A stretch of 22,532 bases of DNA from JANNRR01 sp031401675. GTDB taxonomy: Bacteria; Pseudomonadota; Alphaproteobacteria; Rhodobacterales; Rhodobacteraceae. The DNA is taken from assembly GCA_031401675.1 (NCBI GenBank), contig JANNRR010000018.1, forward strand, positions 1-22,532, read 5' to 3'. Position numbers and translations under genes: made by a program. Below, one piece after another: positions 8,729-16,954 of this stretch (the first letter of the stretch is position 1; every line of letters starts with the position of its first letter). The notes under the pieces were generated by a model that saw nothing but the letters and a program-made list of their open reading frames with translations, did not search any database and was not told where the DNA came from.

Positions 8729-9484
8729 ATGCTGGAAATCAAAGATCTGCACGTGAAACTTGAGACCGAGGACAAGGCGATCCTGAAGGGGGTCACGCTG
8801 CGCATCGGGGCCGGTGAAGTGCATGCGATCATGGGGCCGAACGGGTCGGGAAAATCGACCATGTCCTATGTTCTGGCCGGGAGGGAAGGCTATGAGGTCA
8901 CCGGTGGCACGGCGACGCTGGACGGGGCCGATCTGTTGGCGATGGCACCCGAGGAACGCGCGGCGGCCGGGCTGTTTCTGGCGTTCCAGTATCCCGTCGA
9001 GATCCCCGGGGTCGGCAACATGACCTTTCTGCGCACCGCCCTGAATGCCCAACGCAAGGCGCGCGGCGAGCCCGAGGCGAGTGCTGCCGAATTCCTGAAA
9101 TCCGTCCGCGAAAAGGCCCGGGCGCTGAACATCGATGCCGAGATGCTGAAGCGTCCGGTCAATGTCGGGTTCTCGGGCGGAGAGAAAAAACGCAATGAAA
9201 TCCTGCAGATGGCGATGCTTGAACCAAGGATGTGCATTCTGGACGAAACCGATTCCGGCCTTGACGTCGATGCCATGAAGCTGGTGGCGGACGGGGTGAA
9301 CGCGCTGCGCTCGACCGGGCGATCGTTCCTGGTGATCACGCATTATCAGCGGCTGCTGGATCACATTTCCCCCGACGTCGTGCATATCATGGCGGACGGG
9401 CGGATCGTGAAGACCGGCGGGCCGGCGCTGGCGCTGGAGGTGGAAACCAACGGCTACGCCGATATTCTGGCCGAGGGCGTCTGA
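8729..9484 (+). CDS. sufC: Fe-S assembly ATPase SufC
   Basis: This 251-residue ABC-type ATPase of the SufBC2D complex drives the conformational change for cluster assembly; it is cytosolic and has no transport role. Walker A is GPNGSGKST (36-44) and the Q-loop glutamine is Gln87 in FQYPVEIPG. The signature is FSGGEKKR (148-155) with the SufC-specific EKKRNEI. Walker B is MCILDETDSGLD (168-179) and the H-loop histidine is His205 in ITHYQRLL. Length and motifs match the family throughout. GCGAGGAAAA provides the ribosome-binding site just before ATG 8729. The last base of its stop codon is the first base of the sufD ATG (TGATG), as expected for subunits made in fixed ratio. Confidence 0.97.
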   Translation: MLEIKDLHVKLETEDKAILKGVTLRIGAGEVHAIMGPNGSGKSTMSYVLAGREGYEVTGGTATLDGADLLAMAPEERAAAGLFLAFQYPVEIPGVGNMTFLRTALNAQRKARGEPEASAAEFLKSVREKARALNIDAEMLKRPVNVGFSGGEKKRNEILQMAMLEPRMCILDETDSGLDVDAMKLVADGVNALRSTGRSFLVITHYQRLLDHISPDVVHIMADGRIVKTGGPALALEVETNGYADILAEGV

Positions 9485-10767
9485 TGCAGGCGATGACAAA
9501 ATCGGATGTAACGACGGCGCGGCTTGCAGCGCTGACGCTGCCGGGTGGCGTCTGGGTGGCACCGGCGCGGGCGGCAGCCATGGCGCGGGTGCGGGCGATG
9601 GGCTTGCCGGGCAGGCGTGATGAATACTGGCGCTATACCGATCCGGCCGGATTGATCGGTGCGGCACCAAAGGCAGCTGTGTTTGACCCAAGCGACGAAC
9701 CGGAGGTTTTCGGCGGCATCGACCGGTTGAAAATCGTGTTTGTCGACGGGGTGTTCGATGCCGCCGCCTCGGACGATCTGAGCCTGGCCGGGGTCGAGAT
9801 CACCCGGCTGGCGGCGGTGCAGTCGCTGGATATCCATTGGGCCCAAGGGCTCTACGGGGTGCTGGAGGCGCGCGGGCAGAGCCCGGTGGCTCGGCCCCTG
9901 GCGGCGCTGAACACCGCCTTTGCCACCGACGGTGTTCTGATCCGCGTCACCGGCCGGGCCAGCCGCCCGGTTTCGATCATTTACCTGCACGCATCGGACA
10001 GTTCGGATGCGATCCTGCATCATTGCATCAAGCTGGAGTCCGGCGCCGAGCTGACGCTGCTGGAAAACGGCCCGGCGGCGGCCCGTTTCAACAAGGTGAT
10101 GGAGGTCGAAGTCGGCGACGGGGCGCGGTTTCATCACATCCGCATGCAGGGCCGCGATCACCAGCGCCGCGCGGTCACCCATATCTTTGCCCGGTTGGGG
10201 GCGGCAAGCCGGTTCAAGTCCTTTACCCTGACCGCCAACGGCGTGATAACCCGCAATGAGTGCGTGATCGAGATGACCGGTGACGACGCTTCGGCGCATG
10301 TTGCCGGAGCGGCGGTTGGCGACGGCGATTTTCACCATGACGACACCGTGTTTGTCACCCATGCGGCGCAGCGCTGCGAAAGCCGACAGGTGTTCAAGAA
10401 GGTGCTGCGCAATGGCGCGGTCGGAGTGTTTCAAGGCAAGATCCTGGTGAAGCCGAGTGCGCAGAAAACCGACGGCTATCAGATCAGCCAGGCGCTGCTG
10501 CTCGACGGGGAGGCGCAGTTTCTGGCCAAGCCGGAACTGGAGATCTATGCCGATGATGTGAAATGCAGCCATGGGTCGACCACCGGTGCCATCGACGACG
10601 CGGCGCTGTTCTATCTGCGCAGCCGAGGTGTGCCGATGATCGATGCGCAGGCGCTGTTGGTGCTGGCGTTTCTGGCCGAACCGATTGCCGAGATCGAGGA
10701 TGCGGCGATTGCCGAGGATATCCGCACCCGGCTGGAAGGCTGGCTAGCGCGGCGCAGGCCGGGATAG
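9484..10767 (+). CDS. sufD: Fe-S assembly scaffold subunit SufD
   Basis: This 427-residue partner of SufB in the SufBC2D scaffold is also needed for iron acquisition by the complex. The N-terminal part has GRRDEYWRYTDP (43-54), the SufD-type motif for recognising the family. The C-terminal beta-helix carries FQGKILVKPSAQKTDGYQ (316-333) and DVKCSHGSTTGAID (358-371). In this last motif His363 corresponds to E. coli His360, proposed to sit with the SufB cysteine at the assembly site. ATG 9484 overlaps the sufC stop by one base; ATG 9493 (Met4) is an alternative. The gene ends immediately before the first YIP1-family gene with no spacer, so transcription and probably translation continue into it. 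Confidence 0.95.
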   Translation: MQAMTKSDVTTARLAALTLPGGVWVAPARAAAMARVRAMGLPGRRDEYWRYTDPAGLIGAAPKAAVFDPSDEPEVFGGIDRLKIVFVDGVFDAAASDDLSLAGVEITRLAAVQSLDIHWAQGLYGVLEARGQSPVARPLAALNTAFATDGVLIRVTGRASRPVSIIYLHASDSSDAILHHCIKLESGAELTLLENGPAAARFNKVMEVEVGDGARFHHIRMQGRDHQRRAVTHIFARLGAASRFKSFTLTANGVITRNECVIEMTGDDASAHVAGAAVGDGDFHHDDTVFVTHAAQRCESRQVFKKVLRNGAVGVFQGKILVKPSAQKTDGYQISQALLLDGEAQFLAKPELEIYADDVKCSHGSTTGAIDDAALFYLRSRGVPMIDAQALLVLAFLAEPIAEIEDAAIAEDIRTRLEGWLARRRPG

Positions 10768-11268
10768 ATGGGCATCACCACCGATATCCTGCGCAGTTGG
10801 CGCAGCCCCCGCGCCGTCATCCGCGCCCGGCTGGCTGCGGGGCTGCGCGAAGACCGGGCGTTGGCGGTGCTGATGGCGGCGTGCTTTCTGATGTATCTGG
10901 CGCAGTTGCCCGGCCATGCCCGCGCGGCGCATCTGGACCCTTCGGTGCCATTTCAGGCGCGGGTCGGCGGATCGCTGCTGGCGCTGATGTTTCTGCTGCC
11001 GCCGCTCCTGTACGGTGTGGCCGGGCTGAGCCATATCGGGCTGAAAGCGGTGGGCGGGCAGGGCTCTGCCCATGGTGCCCGGATTGCGCTGTTCTGGAGC
11101 CTGCTGGCGGTCAGCCCGGCCACGTTGCTGCACGGGCTGGTTGCCGGCGTCGCCGGACCTGGCCCCGGCCTGACGCTGCTGGGGCTGGCAGTGCTGCTGG
11201 CGTTCCTGCTGATCTGGGGGTCGGCGTTGGCCGAGGTTGGATTCGGGCACCCTGCTGTGCCGGGTTGA
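10768..11268 (+). CDS. YIP1-family integral membrane protein (first of pair)
   Basis: The 166-residue inner-membrane protein has about four predicted hydrophobic spans, near residues 31-48, 68-90, 104-128 and 134-155. A soluble, basic N-terminus (SWRSPRAVIRARLAAGLRED) precedes them. The layout suits the YIP1 domain family, which has no agreed function in bacteria, and the second gene of the pair fits that family better. The ATG follows the sufD stop with no spacer. I see no cysteine or metal-binding motif that would tie it directly to Fe-S chemistry. It could be a membrane partner or simply carried with the operon. Identification as YIP1 is by hydropathy and general resemblance. Confidence 0.7.
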   Translation: MGITTDILRSWRSPRAVIRARLAAGLREDRALAVLMAACFLMYLAQLPGHARAAHLDPSVPFQARVGGSLLALMFLLPPLLYGVAGLSHIGLKAVGGQGSAHGARIALFWSLLAVSPATLLHGLVAGVAGPGPGLTLLGLAVLLAFLLIWGSALAEVGFGHPAVPG

Positions 11269-11275
11269 GGGGACG

Positions 11276-11866
11276 ATGGACACTTTCGCAAACAGACTGA
11301 CAACGCTGTTGTCGCAGACCCTTGGCGCGCCACGCGAAGCGGCGCGGCAGGTCATGGCGTTGCCGATCGGGCTGCCCGAGCGCTGGCAGGTGCTGGCGCT
11401 GGTGGTGATCTTGAGCGTGATCCTGACGCAGGCCACTGTGATGCTGGCCCCTGCCGAAGAAGCGGCAATGATGCGGTCGATGCTGGGCAGCCCGCTGCAA
11501 TCGGGGCTGGTGCAAGCGGCGGTTCTGGTGGCGATGGTGTTCGCGGTGCATTTCGTCGGGCGGGCAATGGGCGGAGCCGGGGCGTTTGCAGATGCACTGC
11601 TGCTGATTGCCTGGCTGGAATGGGTGATGGTCTGCCTGCAGGTCGTGCAACTGGTGGCCAGCGTGGTTTTGCCGCTGCTGGCGTCGGCCATCGGGGTCAT
11701 GGGGGTGGCGCTGTTCTTTTGGCTGCTGACGCAATTTGTGCTGGAGCTGCATGGCTTTCGCTCGCCCGTCCGGGTTTTCGGCATGATCGTGATCGTGCTG
11801 GTGGCGCTGGCTTTCGGTGTGGCGCTGGTGTTCGGGCTGATCGGTGTCAGCCTGCCGGGGGCATGA
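11276..11866 (+). CDS. YIP1-family integral membrane protein (second of pair)
   Basis: The 196-residue membrane protein has about five hydrophobic spans, near residues 38-58, 77-97, 105-130, 132-156 and 168-190. The N-terminal 35 residues (MDTFANRLTTLLSQTLGAPR onward) are amphipathic and cytosolic. The segment LLTQFVLELHGF (150-161) between the last two spans is what I associate with the bacterial YIP1 family. ATG 11276 follows GAGGGGACG, and the stop of the previous gene lies 7 bases upstream. The frame is open 13 codons further up, but that start would overlap the neighbour. It ends 3 bases before sufS. The function is unknown; it and the preceding gene probably work as a pair. Confidence 0.75.
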   Translation: MDTFANRLTTLLSQTLGAPREAARQVMALPIGLPERWQVLALVVILSVILTQATVMLAPAEEAAMMRSMLGSPLQSGLVQAAVLVAMVFAVHFVGRAMGGAGAFADALLLIAWLEWVMVCLQVVQLVASVVLPLLASAIGVMGVALFFWLLTQFVLELHGFRSPVRVFGMIVIVLVALAFGVALVFGLIGVSLPGA

Positions 11867-11869
11867 TCC

Positions 11870-13090
11870 ATGTATGATGTCGATCTGATCCGCCGCGATT
11901 TTCCGATCCTGTCGCGTCAGGTGAACGGCAAGCCGCTGGTCTATCTGGACAACGGTGCCTCGGCGCAGAAGCCGCAGGTGGTCATCGATGCGGTTACGCA
12001 AGCCTATTCCATGGAATATGCGAATGTTCACAGGGGGTTGCATTTCCTGTCCAACCTCGCCACCGAGAATTACGAGGCGGTCAGGGGCAAGATCGCGCGG
12101 TTCCTCAACGCCGGGTCGGAAGCCGAGATCGTGTTCACCTCGGGCACGACCGAGGGCATCAACCTGATTTCCTACGGCTGGGCCGCGCCGCGGCTGGGCC
12201 GGGGTGACGAGGTGGTGGTGAGCATCCTGGAACATCATGCCAACATCGTGCCTTGGCATTTCCTGCGCGAGCGGCAGGGCGTGGTGCTGAAGTGGGTCGA
12301 CTGCGACAGCGACGGTAACCTGGACCCGCAGGCGGTGATCGACGCCATTGGTCCGCGAACCCGGCTGGTGGCGGTCACCCAGATGTCGAATGTGCTGGGC
12401 ACCAAGGTCGACGTCAAAGCGATCTGTACCGGGGCACGGGCGCGCGGCGTGCCGGTACTGATCGATGGCAGTCAGGCGGCGGTGCACATGCCGGTGGATG
12501 TGCGGGACATAGGCTGCGATTTCTATGCGATCACCGGACACAAGCTTTACGGGCCAAGCGGGTCGGGGGCGATCTACATCCGGGCCGAACGTCAGGCCGA
12601 AATGCGGCCGTTCATCGGCGGCGGCGACATGATCCGCGAGGTGACGCGCGACAGCGTCACCTGGAACGATCCGCCGATGAAGTTCGAGGCCGGAACGCCG
12701 GGGATCGTGCAGCAGATCGGCTTGGGGGTGGCGCTCGACTACCTGAGCGGGCTGGGCATGGCCAACATCGCGGCGCACGAAGCCGGACTGCGCGACTATG
12801 CGCAGGCGCGGTTGGCGGGGCTGAACTGGCTGACGGTGCAGGGGCAGGGTGCGGACAAGGGCGCGATCTTTTCGTTTTCTCTGCGTGGCCCGGCGCATGC
12901 GCATGACATTTCCACGGTGCTGGACAAGCGCGGGGTGGCGGTGCGGGCCGGTCAGCACTGTGCCGCGCCGCTGATGGCGCATCTGGGCGTCACTGCCACT
13001 TGCCGTGCCTCGTTCGGGCTGTACAACACCCTGGCCGAGGTCGATGCGCTGATCGACGCGCTGGAACTGTGTCATGAGCTGTTTGACTGA
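11870..13090 (+). CDS. sufS: Cysteine desulfurase SufS (group II)
   Basis: This 406-residue PLP enzyme gives persulfide sulfur from cysteine to the SUF scaffold, normally passed through SufE or SufU. The group II features are clear: YLDNGASAQKP (25-35), NVHRGLHFLS (52-61), SGTTEGINL (91-99) and SILEHHANIVPW (118-129) with His123. IDGSQAAVH (198-206) is followed by ITGHKLYGPSG (221-231) with the PLP lysine 225. The short catalytic loop RAGQHCAAPLM (359-369) carries Cys364. Length is normal for the family. It is the last recognisable Suf gene. The expected SufE, SufT or A-type carrier genes do not follow; the next gene, after 113 bases, encodes an exported beta-propeller. Confidence 0.96.
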   Translation: MYDVDLIRRDFPILSRQVNGKPLVYLDNGASAQKPQVVIDAVTQAYSMEYANVHRGLHFLSNLATENYEAVRGKIARFLNAGSEAEIVFTSGTTEGINLISYGWAAPRLGRGDEVVVSILEHHANIVPWHFLRERQGVVLKWVDCDSDGNLDPQAVIDAIGPRTRLVAVTQMSNVLGTKVDVKAICTGARARGVPVLIDGSQAAVHMPVDVRDIGCDFYAITGHKLYGPSGSGAIYIRAERQAEMRPFIGGGDMIREVTRDSVTWNDPPMKFEAGTPGIVQQIGLGVALDYLSGLGMANIAAHEAGLRDYAQARLAGLNWLTVQGQGADKGAIFSFSLRGPAHAHDISTVLDKRGVAVRAGQHCAAPLMAHLGVTATCRASFGLYNTLAEVDALIDALELCHELFD

Positions 13091-13096
13091 CCTGCC

Positions 13097-13114
13097 GCCC
13101 GGTGCCGCCCGGGC
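13097..13114. terminator. Weak hairpin after sufS
   Basis: GCCCGG and CCGGGC form a six-base GC stem around a six-base loop, beginning 7 bases after the sufS stop. No T-run follows, so it could only be a partial or factor-dependent terminator or a 3' stabilising hairpin. Confidence 0.3.
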
Positions 13115-13203
13115 GCCGGTTGCGACGGCTGTGCCTCGATTTCACCGGCTTGCGCTATTGTCCCGGCGGGTGTTTTGTAAGGGCATCATTTCAGGAGGAT
13201 GCC

Positions 13204-14082
13204 ATGATCCGCAAACTGTGTCTTGCCGTTGTCTGTGCGTCGCTGTCGACCTTTGCCCTGGCCGAGGAGCCGCAAGTCGTGGTGCCGCGCGCCCTGTTCC
13301 CCGAGGGGCCGGTGATGACCGAGGCCGGGTTAATCTTTGCCGAATATGCCGGTCAGGTGGTGACGGTCTGGACTGCAGGCGGCACCAGCACGCTGTGGCG
13401 GCAAGAGGGATGCGGCCCTTCGGCCGTGGTGCCGATGGGCGGGAACTTCGGCGTGACCTGCTATGATTCCGGCAGTTTGGTGGTGATTTCGGCAAGTGGC
13501 CAGACGCTGGCGAGTTACAGCGCCGATCCTGCCGGCAACCCGCTTCTGGGGCCGAACGACGGCACCCCCGATGGCAAGGGCGGGGCCTGGTTCACGCTGT
13601 CGGGTCCCTGGGAATCCGGGCCGATCGTCGGCCGGGTGGTGCATCTGACGGCGGATGGTATCCTGTCGGTGGTGGCTGATGATCTGCATTACGCCAATGG
13701 CGTCGCTTTGGGCAGCGACCGCCGGCTTTACGTCAACGAGTCCGAGGCCGGTCGGGTGATCTCGTTTGCCGTTGCACCTGACGGCACCCTTTCGGACCGC
13801 CGCCTGTTTGTCCGGCTCTTTCAGCTGGGCGAGGCGGCGGATGCCTATCCTGACGGGATCAAGCTGGGGCCGAACGGCAATTTCTACATCGGGCTTTACA
13901 GCGCCGGTTCGGTGCTGGAGGTAGCGCCGGACGGGGCGCTGGTTGCCCGCCACACGGTGCCGTCGCTGGCCGCCCCCAACATGGCCTTCAGCGCCGATGG
14001 CAAGACGATGTTCGTGATGGCCGTCGACAACAAGGACGGAGCGCCCTACGAGGGCAAGGTCTATGCGGTGGCTTTGCCCTGA
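13204..14082 (+). CDS. Exported SMP-30/gluconolactonase-like beta-propeller protein
   Basis: The 292-residue protein starts with a signal peptide (positive MIRK, hydrophobic core, probable cleavage after ALA at residue 20) and should be periplasmic. The mature part has the repeating blades of an SMP-30/gluconolactonase/LRE-like six-bladed propeller. The expected metal-site residues are present: Glu34 in FPEGP, Asn118 in GPNDGTPDGKGG, Asn165 in YANGVALG and Asp217 in YPDGIKLGPNG. A calcium- or zinc-dependent sugar-lactone or ester hydrolase is the family expectation. A strong AGGAGG site (13193-13198) fixes the start at ATG 13204. The open frame further upstream lacks such a site. It may be co-transcribed with sufS or have its own promoter in the 113-base gap. 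The substrate is unknown, and no sugar dehydrogenase is adjacent. Confidence 0.82.
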   Translation: MIRKLCLAVVCASLSTFALAEEPQVVVPRALFPEGPVMTEAGLIFAEYAGQVVTVWTAGGTSTLWRQEGCGPSAVVPMGGNFGVTCYDSGSLVVISASGQTLASYSADPAGNPLLGPNDGTPDGKGGAWFTLSGPWESGPIVGRVVHLTADGILSVVADDLHYANGVALGSDRRLYVNESEAGRVISFAVAPDGTLSDRRLFVRLFQLGEAADAYPDGIKLGPNGNFYIGLYSAGSVLEVAPDGALVARHTVPSLAAPNMAFSADGKTMFVMAVDNKDGAPYEGKVYAVALP

Positions 14083-14099
14083 GCCCGCAGGATTGCCGG

Positions 14100-14128
14100 T
14101 TGCAGCCTTTGGCGCGATATCCTATAGC
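14100..14128 (+). promoter_or_regulatory. Probable promoter of tRNA-Arg
   Basis: TTGCAG (14100-14105) and TATAGC (14123-14128) are spaced by 17 bases, placing the start of transcription close to the tRNA 5' end at 14138. The -35 box is a weak match, so the call rests on spacing and position. Confidence 0.45.
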
Positions 14129-14137
14129 CTGCCGCAG

Positions 14138-14214
14138 GCACCCATAGCTCAGCTGGATAGAGCGTTGCCCTCCGAAGGCAAAGGTCGCACGTTCGAATCG
14201 TGCTGGGTGCGCCA
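14138..14214 (+). tRNA. tRNA-Arg (anticodon CCG)
   Basis: The 77-base gene folds fully as a cloverleaf and has an encoded CCA end. The acceptor arms are GCACCCA and TGGGTGC, with G as discriminator base. The D arm is GCTC/GAGC. The anticodon stem TTGCC/GGCAA encloses the loop CTCCGAA, giving anticodon CCG, which reads the arginine codon CGG. The T arm is GCACG/CGTGC around TTCGAAT. It stands alone between the beta-propeller gene and the exporter pair. No clear T-rich terminator follows. Confidence 0.96.
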
Positions 14215-14320
14215 AAATCGAGCCATCAGGACCGATCGCCGCCGCCGAGCGCCGCCGCTGCTGCAAATGCCCAATTCACTGCATCAGACGAGATCGTGGC
14301 AAGGGGTGGTGCAGGTATTC

Positions 14321-15475
14321 TCAGACTGATGTGGTCAGCTGACTGCGACCTGTCACACGTGCGATGACCGCCAGTCCGGCAAGGCTGCAGGCCACGCCGA
14401 GCCACGGCAAATCGTCGTAGCCAATTCCGCGGACCAGCGCGGCGGAGCAAATGGTGGCGCCAACAGCGACCCCAAAATTGAGCGCACTGGAGGTCAGCGT
14501 CGAGGCAAGGTTAGGAGCCTCCCGCGCGGCATTGAGGACGAAAGTCTTGAGCGGCGCTACTGCCGCCATTCCGACGCTTCCAAGCAGGAACATCAGGGGA
14601 TAAACCGCGACGACGCTGCTGGCGAACAGCACGAAAGACAGATGGATGACGGCCTGCGCCGAAAAGATCAATCCGATGGACAGTCCGAGCTTCCAGTCCG
14701 CCAGCCTGCCACTGAGCAACACCCCCAGTGTCGCGCCCGTGCCGAACAGCAACAGGATGAAGGGGATCTGCCGGGCGGGTATTCCGCTGACCGACGTCAA
14801 GAGTGGCACAATGAATGCAAACAGTCCGAACATTCCGACGGTGAACAGGAAACACATGAGAAGCCCGGACAAAACCCTTGGCCGTCCAAGAGCCTGAACC
14901 TCTGCGCGAAGATTGATCGTCTTGCCGCCGCCGCCTCCGGGCACCCAGTATGCAATCGCCAGAACAGATGTCCCGCCAACGGCTGAGATTGCCCAGAATG
15001 TTGCGCGCCAGCCCAACGCCTGGCCAAGCGCCGTGCCGCCGGGTACGCCGAGGATATTCGCAATGGTGACACCCGCTCCGACCATTGCCACCGCGCTCGC
15101 CCGCTTGCCCTCCGGCGCGAGGCTCGCAGCGACCACCGAGGCAATGCCGTAGAACGCACCATGTGAGATGGCGCCCACCATTCGCGCTACAATCATCGTC
15201 TGGTAAGACCATGAAACCGCGCAAGCGAGATTGGCCGCTACAAACAATGTCGCCAAGACCAGCAGAGCAGTCTTGCGCGACAGGCCGCCGGTTGCCATCG
15301 TCATGAACGGACCGCCGATTGCCACCCCCATCGCATACCCAGTTATCAGCAGGCCCGCCGCTGGAATGCCAACGCCAAGGTCTGACGCGACCTCCGGCAG
15401 GAGGCCGGCGACGACAAACTCGGCCGTTCCGACAGCAAATGCTGTGATGAACAGTGCGAACAGCGGAAAGTTCAA
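14321..15475 (-). CDS. MFS transporter, DHA1 family (sugar/drug efflux type)
   Basis: This 384-residue inner-membrane transporter has twelve hydrophobic spans and resembles the AraJ/YdhP/Cmx group of proton-driven exporters. The N-terminus FALFITAFAVGTAEFVVAGL is diagnostic of that group. The first intracellular loop (GGLSRKTALL) and motif C in span 5 (AGVTIANILGVPGGTALGQ, around residues 133-151) are kept. The start codon appears to be TTG at 15475. The in-frame sequence upstream reaches a stop with no ATG or GTG, and the TTG gives the complete first span with GGGAG about a dozen bases upstream. It lies between tRNA-Arg and another exporter gene on the minus strand. Codon choice looks less GC-biased than its neighbours, which may indicate acquisition by transfer. 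The substrate is unknown. Confidence 0.88.
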   Translation of the reverse strand: MNFPLFALFITAFAVGTAEFVVAGLLPEVASDLGVGIPAAGLLITGYAMGVAIGGPFMTMATGGLSRKTALLVLATLFVAANLACAVSWSYQTMIVARMVGAISHGAFYGIASVVAASLAPEGKRASAVAMVGAGVTIANILGVPGGTALGQALGWRATFWAISAVGGTSVLAIAYWVPGGGGGKTINLRAEVQALGRPRVLSGLLMCFLFTVGMFGLFAFIVPLLTSVSGIPARQIPFILLLFGTGATLGVLLSGRLADWKLGLSIGLIFSAQAVIHLSFVLFASSVVAVYPLMFLLGSVGMAAVAPLKTFVLNAAREAPNLASTLTSSALNFGVAVGATICSAALVRGIGYDDLPWLGVACSLAGLAVIARVTGRSQLTTSV

Positions 15476-15737
15476 TTCGCATCCACTCCCGTGCCTTTCG
15501 GCCGATGGTCATGCCACCCCCCCGTTTCGCGAGGGCATTTGATCTGCCGGGTACCAGAGACTGCCAAGAACGCAGACTGGGCGTCAGCCTAGTGCCGCTT
15601 CCGGTCAAACGCAACGATAGCGCGATGCGTCATCTGCGTGCCGATGCGGGCCTGAGAATATTCAAGCGATACAATCACACAGGAGTTCCCGGGCTCATCC
15701 TGTCGGGTGCGCCATTATTTTCTCGACTTCACGAAAG
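15476..15737. other. Intergenic region between the two exporter genes, nothing assigned
   Basis: The 262-base gap lies upstream of the MFS gene and downstream of the EamA gene, both on the minus strand. I see no recognisable gene, RNA or strong terminator. Short open frames here are shadows without a ribosome-binding site. Confidence 0.5.
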
Positions 15738-16679
15738 CTAATGCGCAGGTTCGCTGGCGGCTGCACTATTGAGGTCTGTCTTTGCACCTTGCCGTGGCTG
15801 GGTCAGGAAAAGCCCTGCGAAAATCACCGCCATCGCGCCCCAAACCCAGACCGAGTAGCTTTCGCCCAGCAGCGCCATCGACCAGAAAATGCTGGACGCC
15901 GTTACGACATAGCTGACCTGACCGGCAAACACCGGCCCGCCCCGCCCGATGATCCAGACATAGCCGACGTAGGCCACCACATTGGCCAGCCCCGACAGCA
16001 CCACAGCGATTCCAGCCGCTCCGAAGGTTGCCTGCGGCACAATGAACGTGCCGGTCACCAGCGCAATCGGCAGGGTCAGCGCCGCCGACAGCAGAAACGC
16101 CCCCAGCATCAACTGCGCCGGGTCCAATCCCGCCCGCCCGATCTTGCCAAGGCCTACCCCTTCGGTGGCGTAAAACAGCACTGACAGCAGCGCCAGCAGG
16201 ATGAAAACCGCTTTGGACGGGTCGGGCAGGCTCGCGTCCGGCACCACGATCAGCAGGACGCCCAGAAACCCCAGCAGCAGTCCCGAAAAGCGCCGCAGGT
16301 CTGGACGCTCCAGCCCAAGGGCGATGGCCATCGGAAAGGCCACGATGGGGATGATCGCCATGCAGACTGCAATCACCCCGGCGGGCAGATGTTCGGCCGC
16401 CGTATAGGTTGCGGCACTGGGCAAGACAGTGCCAATCAATGCCACGAACAGATACCGACCCAATGCGGCGCGGTGGGTCGGTAAACCTATGCCGCGCGAC
16501 CCAACAATTACGCCCAGTACAGCCGCCGCGATCACCGAACTCCAGAAGATGATGCCAAAGCTGCGATAGCCGCCCAGCACGGCGATTTTGGTCAATGGAA
16601 AGGTCAATGCCCAAACAGCGCCGATCAAGGTCAGGGCAATGATCAGGCCCAAATTGCGTTGCAAAATTCGCCCTTTCAC
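15738..16679 (-). CDS. EamA/DMT-family transporter
   Basis: The 313-residue inner-membrane protein has about ten hydrophobic spans arranged as two EamA repeats, the RhaT/RarD-like drug/metabolite exporter architecture. Repeat one begins IIALTLIGAVWALTFPLTKI (about residues 13-32) and includes AEHLPAGVIAVCMAIIPI. Repeat two includes SGLANVVAYVGYVWIIGRGG and the terminal LGESYSVWVWGAMAVIFAGL. The C-terminal tail is short and hydrophilic. No ATG begins the gene. GTG 16679 is chosen, with TTG 16682 one codon upstream and TTG 16664 (preceded by AAAGGG) as alternatives. Family members export amino acids, nucleosides or toxic compounds; nothing here specifies the substrate. It is separated from the MFS gene by 262 bases and may form an independent unit. 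Confidence 0.87.
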   Translation of the reverse strand: MKGRILQRNLGLIIALTLIGAVWALTFPLTKIAVLGGYRSFGIIFWSSVIAAAVLGVIVGSRGIGLPTHRAALGRYLFVALIGTVLPSAATYTAAEHLPAGVIAVCMAIIPIVAFPMAIALGLERPDLRRFSGLLLGFLGVLLIVVPDASLPDPSKAVFILLALLSVLFYATEGVGLGKIGRAGLDPAQLMLGAFLLSAALTLPIALVTGTFIVPQATFGAAGIAVVLSGLANVVAYVGYVWIIGRGGPVFAGQVSYVVTASSIFWSMALLGESYSVWVWGAMAVIFAGLFLTQPRQGAKTDLNSAAASEPAH

Positions 16680-16954
16680 CAAATTGGGCTAATCATCGAC
16701 CCCTGCCGACACTCTTGGCGTTGCACGTTGTCATTTGCAATGTCCATTCTGGCCCGATTTCCCAGCCCCGAGATGCCTATCTGATCGCTTCAGAGGAGTT
16801 CGCCGATCGAGGCGGCAGACGCGCCCCGGCGCGACCTGCCGCGTCGCCCGGTCTGTCCCACCGCCTTCCCCGGATCATCAGTTCCGAGCCGCGTGGGCGG
16901 GACAAGTGGTTCGCGCCCGACCGTATCCCGCCGGGCTCGTCACGGACGCCTGAC
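16680..16954. other. Intergenic region between iolE and the EamA gene
   Basis: This 275-base gap separates two minus-strand genes and must hold the EamA promoter. An interrupted palindrome, TTGCA-N10-TGCAA (16721-16740), lies about 42 bases upstream of the EamA start and could be an operator. No gene or clear promoter was recognised. Confidence 0.4.

Noticed and set aside
11111..13075. 654-codon minus-strand open frame
   Set aside because: It is antisense to sufS and the YIP1 genes, rich in His/Arg/Gln as expected for a reverse-frame shadow.
14190..14214. tRNA-Arg 3' end as an integration (att) site
   Set aside because: I looked for a second copy of the 3' segment (GTTCGAATCGTGCTGG) to the right and found none, and there is no integrase gene.
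14511..15614. 367-codon frame on the same strand as the MFS gene
   Set aside because: A +1 frame of the transporter with no hydrophobic pattern or known domain; the MFS frame has a complete family match.
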